Source: Dehalococcoidia bacterium (lineage in GTDB: Bacteria; Chloroflexota; Dehalococcoidia; DSTF01; JALHUB01). Taken from it: a stretch of DNA of 13,460 nucleotides. The DNA is taken from contig JALHUB010000272.1 in assembly GCA_022865685.1 (NCBI GenBank), forward strand, positions 1 through 13,460, written 5' to 3'. Below the pieces are notes generated by a model. The model made no database searches. It saw nothing but the letters and a program-made list of their open reading frames with translations, and was not told the origin of the DNA. How positions within the stretch are numbered: position 1 is the first letter of the stretch; the number at the start of each line of letters is the position of its first letter. Made by a program: the position numbers and the translations under genes. Shown here one piece after another: positions 12,295 to 13,460 of this stretch.

Positions 12295-13005
12295 TCAGGG
12301 CAGCGCCTGCGGGGCCGGAGCGGCGTCGAAGAAGCGGTCGGCGCGGACGACGAGGCGGCGGTCGTACTGGCGCGTGGAGCTGTTGAAGGTTCCGCAGCAG
12401 GTGATGAGGGTGACGACTTCGCTCTGGGTGGGCCCTACGATTTCGGAGATCGGCGCATCAGCCACGGGCATGCAGTTCAGGGCGCTGACGCCGTATTTGT
12501 AGGACGTGCCGTCTGCGAGCTCGATTTCGACCACGTCGCCGGGCTGGAGGTCACGCAGGTTCCAGAAGACGGCGGCGCCGACGTCGTGGTAGTCGACGTG
12601 GCCGGAGAAGACGACGTTGCTGCCGGTGCCGGGTCGGGCGCTGAAGTCGTACCAGGCGACGTCGTAGGCGTTGCCGGGCGACTGCATCACGCCGTTCTCG
12701 TCGATGCTGAGGGTGACAACGGGGGCGTCGACCTTGGCTTTTTGGATGACCAGCCGGGCGAGCGGCGAGTTGCTGGGGGTCGGCAGCGTCGGCAGGGGAG
12801 TCGAAGGGACCGGCGTCTGGATGTCGCCGAAGCCGGTGACGGTGCCGGGGCCGCTGCGGAGCCCGCCGTCGCCGATGATGCCGGTCGCGGAGAGCGCGAA
12901 GAGCACGCCGGCGGCGATGAGGGCGGCAACACCGAAGGCCATGACGACGACGGAAAGCCGGCTCAGGCGATCGGAGGTTGCGTCCGAAGAGGAACGGAAC
13001 TTCAA
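12295..13005 (-). CDS. Sortase, class E/F-like
   Basis: Membrane-anchored cysteine transpeptidase that attaches or crosslinks surface proteins. 236 residues: a short basic N-terminus, a membrane helix at about 17-42, a Pro/Thr-rich linker (PVPSTPLPTLPTPSNS), then the sortase barrel. Catalytic residues: His136 in SGHVDYH, Cys203 in TLITCCGTF (the TLxTC motif, here with a second Cys204), and Arg217 in YDRRLVVRA. The start is a TTG at 13005 with GGAG 7 bases upstream; the only later Met (22) is inside the membrane helix. It lies 86 bases after a paralogous sortase on the same strand. No substrate with a sorting signal is visible in the window, though the C-terminus of the secreted repeat protein is not seen. 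Confidence 0.85.
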   Translation of the reverse strand: MKFRSSSDATSDRLSRLSVVVMAFGVAALIAAGVLFALSATGIIGDGGLRSGPGTVTGFGDIQTPVPSTPLPTLPTPSNSPLARLVIQKAKVDAPVVTLSIDENGVMQSPGNAYDVAWYDFSARPGTGSNVVFSGHVDYHDVGAAVFWNLRDLQPGDVVEIELADGTSYKYGVSALNCMPVADAPISEIVGPTQSEVVTLITCCGTFNSSTRQYDRRLVVRADRFFDAAPAPQALP

Positions 13006-13091
13006 CTAGCCACTCCGCGCGGTATCTGCATAGAACAATTCTATAGGAGCGCGCAGGATTGGGACTAGTAGGGGAATGCCGCTCCTTCGGG

Positions 13092-13460
13092 TCAAGGGAT
13101 ACGCACTCCGCGCACGACGAGGCGGTGGTCGTAGTTGTGGGTAGCTGAGTTGAAGGTGCCCTGGCAGGTGACGATGGTGATCGTGTCCTGGCCGGTCTTC
13201 GTGACGTAGGAGCTGAAGTCGGCATCCGGGCTGATCGTTTCGCTCCACTGCACGGAGTAGCGGACGGCGGCGCCGTTAGGAAGGTCGACTTCGATGAGGT
13301 CGCCGGGGCCGACGAGGCGAAGGTCCCAGAAGACGGCCTCATAGTTCGGATGGTAGTCGACGTGGCCGGAGAAAACGGCATTGCCGCCGTCGCCCGGATA
13401 GCCGCCCATGCCGGAGAAGGCTGAGAAGTCGTACCAGACGACGTCGAAGCGGCCGTTGGG
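13092..13460 (-). CDS. Sortase, second copy, N-terminus beyond the window
   Basis: Partial. The frame is open to base 13460 and shows the C-terminal 122 residues: PNGRFDVVWYDFSAFSG, VFSGHVDYHPNYEAVFW (catalytic His), GPGDLIEVDLPNG, TIVTCQGTFN (catalytic Cys) and YDHRLVVRGVRIP (catalytic Arg). Layout and motifs mirror the downstream sortase, but here the Cys is followed by Gln instead of a second Cys. The intact triad suggests activity. The pair probably arose by duplication and may act in sequence or on different substrates. Confidence 0.85.
   Translation of the reverse strand, partial: PNGRFDVVWYDFSAFSGMGGYPGDGGNAVFSGHVDYHPNYEAVFWDLRLVGPGDLIEVDLPNGAAVRYSVQWSETISPDADFSSYVTKTGQDTITIVTCQGTFNSATHNYDHRLVVRGVRIP

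Noticed and set aside
12208..13068. 286-codon plus-strand frame opposite the sortase
   Set aside because: Gly/Val/Asp-rich shadow frame that reads through a REP; the minus strand has the full sortase triad.

Overview
This is a GC-rich bacterial window with short intergenic gaps, many GTG/TTG starts and no plasmid or phage genes. Several features resemble Chloroflexota (Dehalococcoidia-like) chromosomes: secreted PD40/TolB-like repeat proteins, sortases with the TLxTC motif, remnants of a hydrolase/adenylate-cyclase fusion protein, and a leaderless gene. The lineage is inferred from gene style, not proven.

Layout. 1-1170 (minus): a secreted beta-propeller-like repeat protein, cut by the window edge and carrying a one-base frameshift, behind a near-perfect sigma70-type promoter. 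1466-2446 (plus): nitronate monooxygenase. 2547-4687 (minus): a fatty-acyl-CoA synthetase lying between the C-terminal and N-terminal remnants of one hydrolase/adenylate-cyclase gene, which looks like gene replacement. 4757-5491 (minus): a calcineurin-like phosphoesterase. About 400 bases without a gene follow, holding a double-hairpin element. 5892-8142 (plus): a tight operon thiL-tsaE-tsaB (thiamine monophosphate kinase and two t6A-synthesis proteins), starting from a probably leaderless promoter. 8139-8654: a REP-associated tyrosine transposase (RAYT) that overlaps tsaB by GTGA and is bracketed by two inverted copies of a 29-base palindromic REP. 8716-9171: ndk, abutting tail to tail with rsfS (9172-9516, minus, apparent CTG start). 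9588-10652: mnmA, divergent from rsfS. 10743-11549: two small membrane-associated genes (one YtxH-like), then a strong terminator. 11634-12133 (minus): a 56-codon gene and two serine tRNAs. 12295-13460 (minus): two tandem sortases, the second cut by the window edge.

Many of the genes serve translation (t6A synthesis, tRNA 2-thiolation, ribosome silencing, two tRNAs), alongside cell-surface functions (secreted repeat protein, sortases, YtxH pair). The most striking pattern is a small REP/RAYT system. There are four copies of one hairpin and two of a sequence-unrelated hairpin, all with a GTAG (CTAC) foot, scattered between genes around a single transposase. The other notable event is the acyl-CoA synthetase sitting inside the broken cyclase gene.
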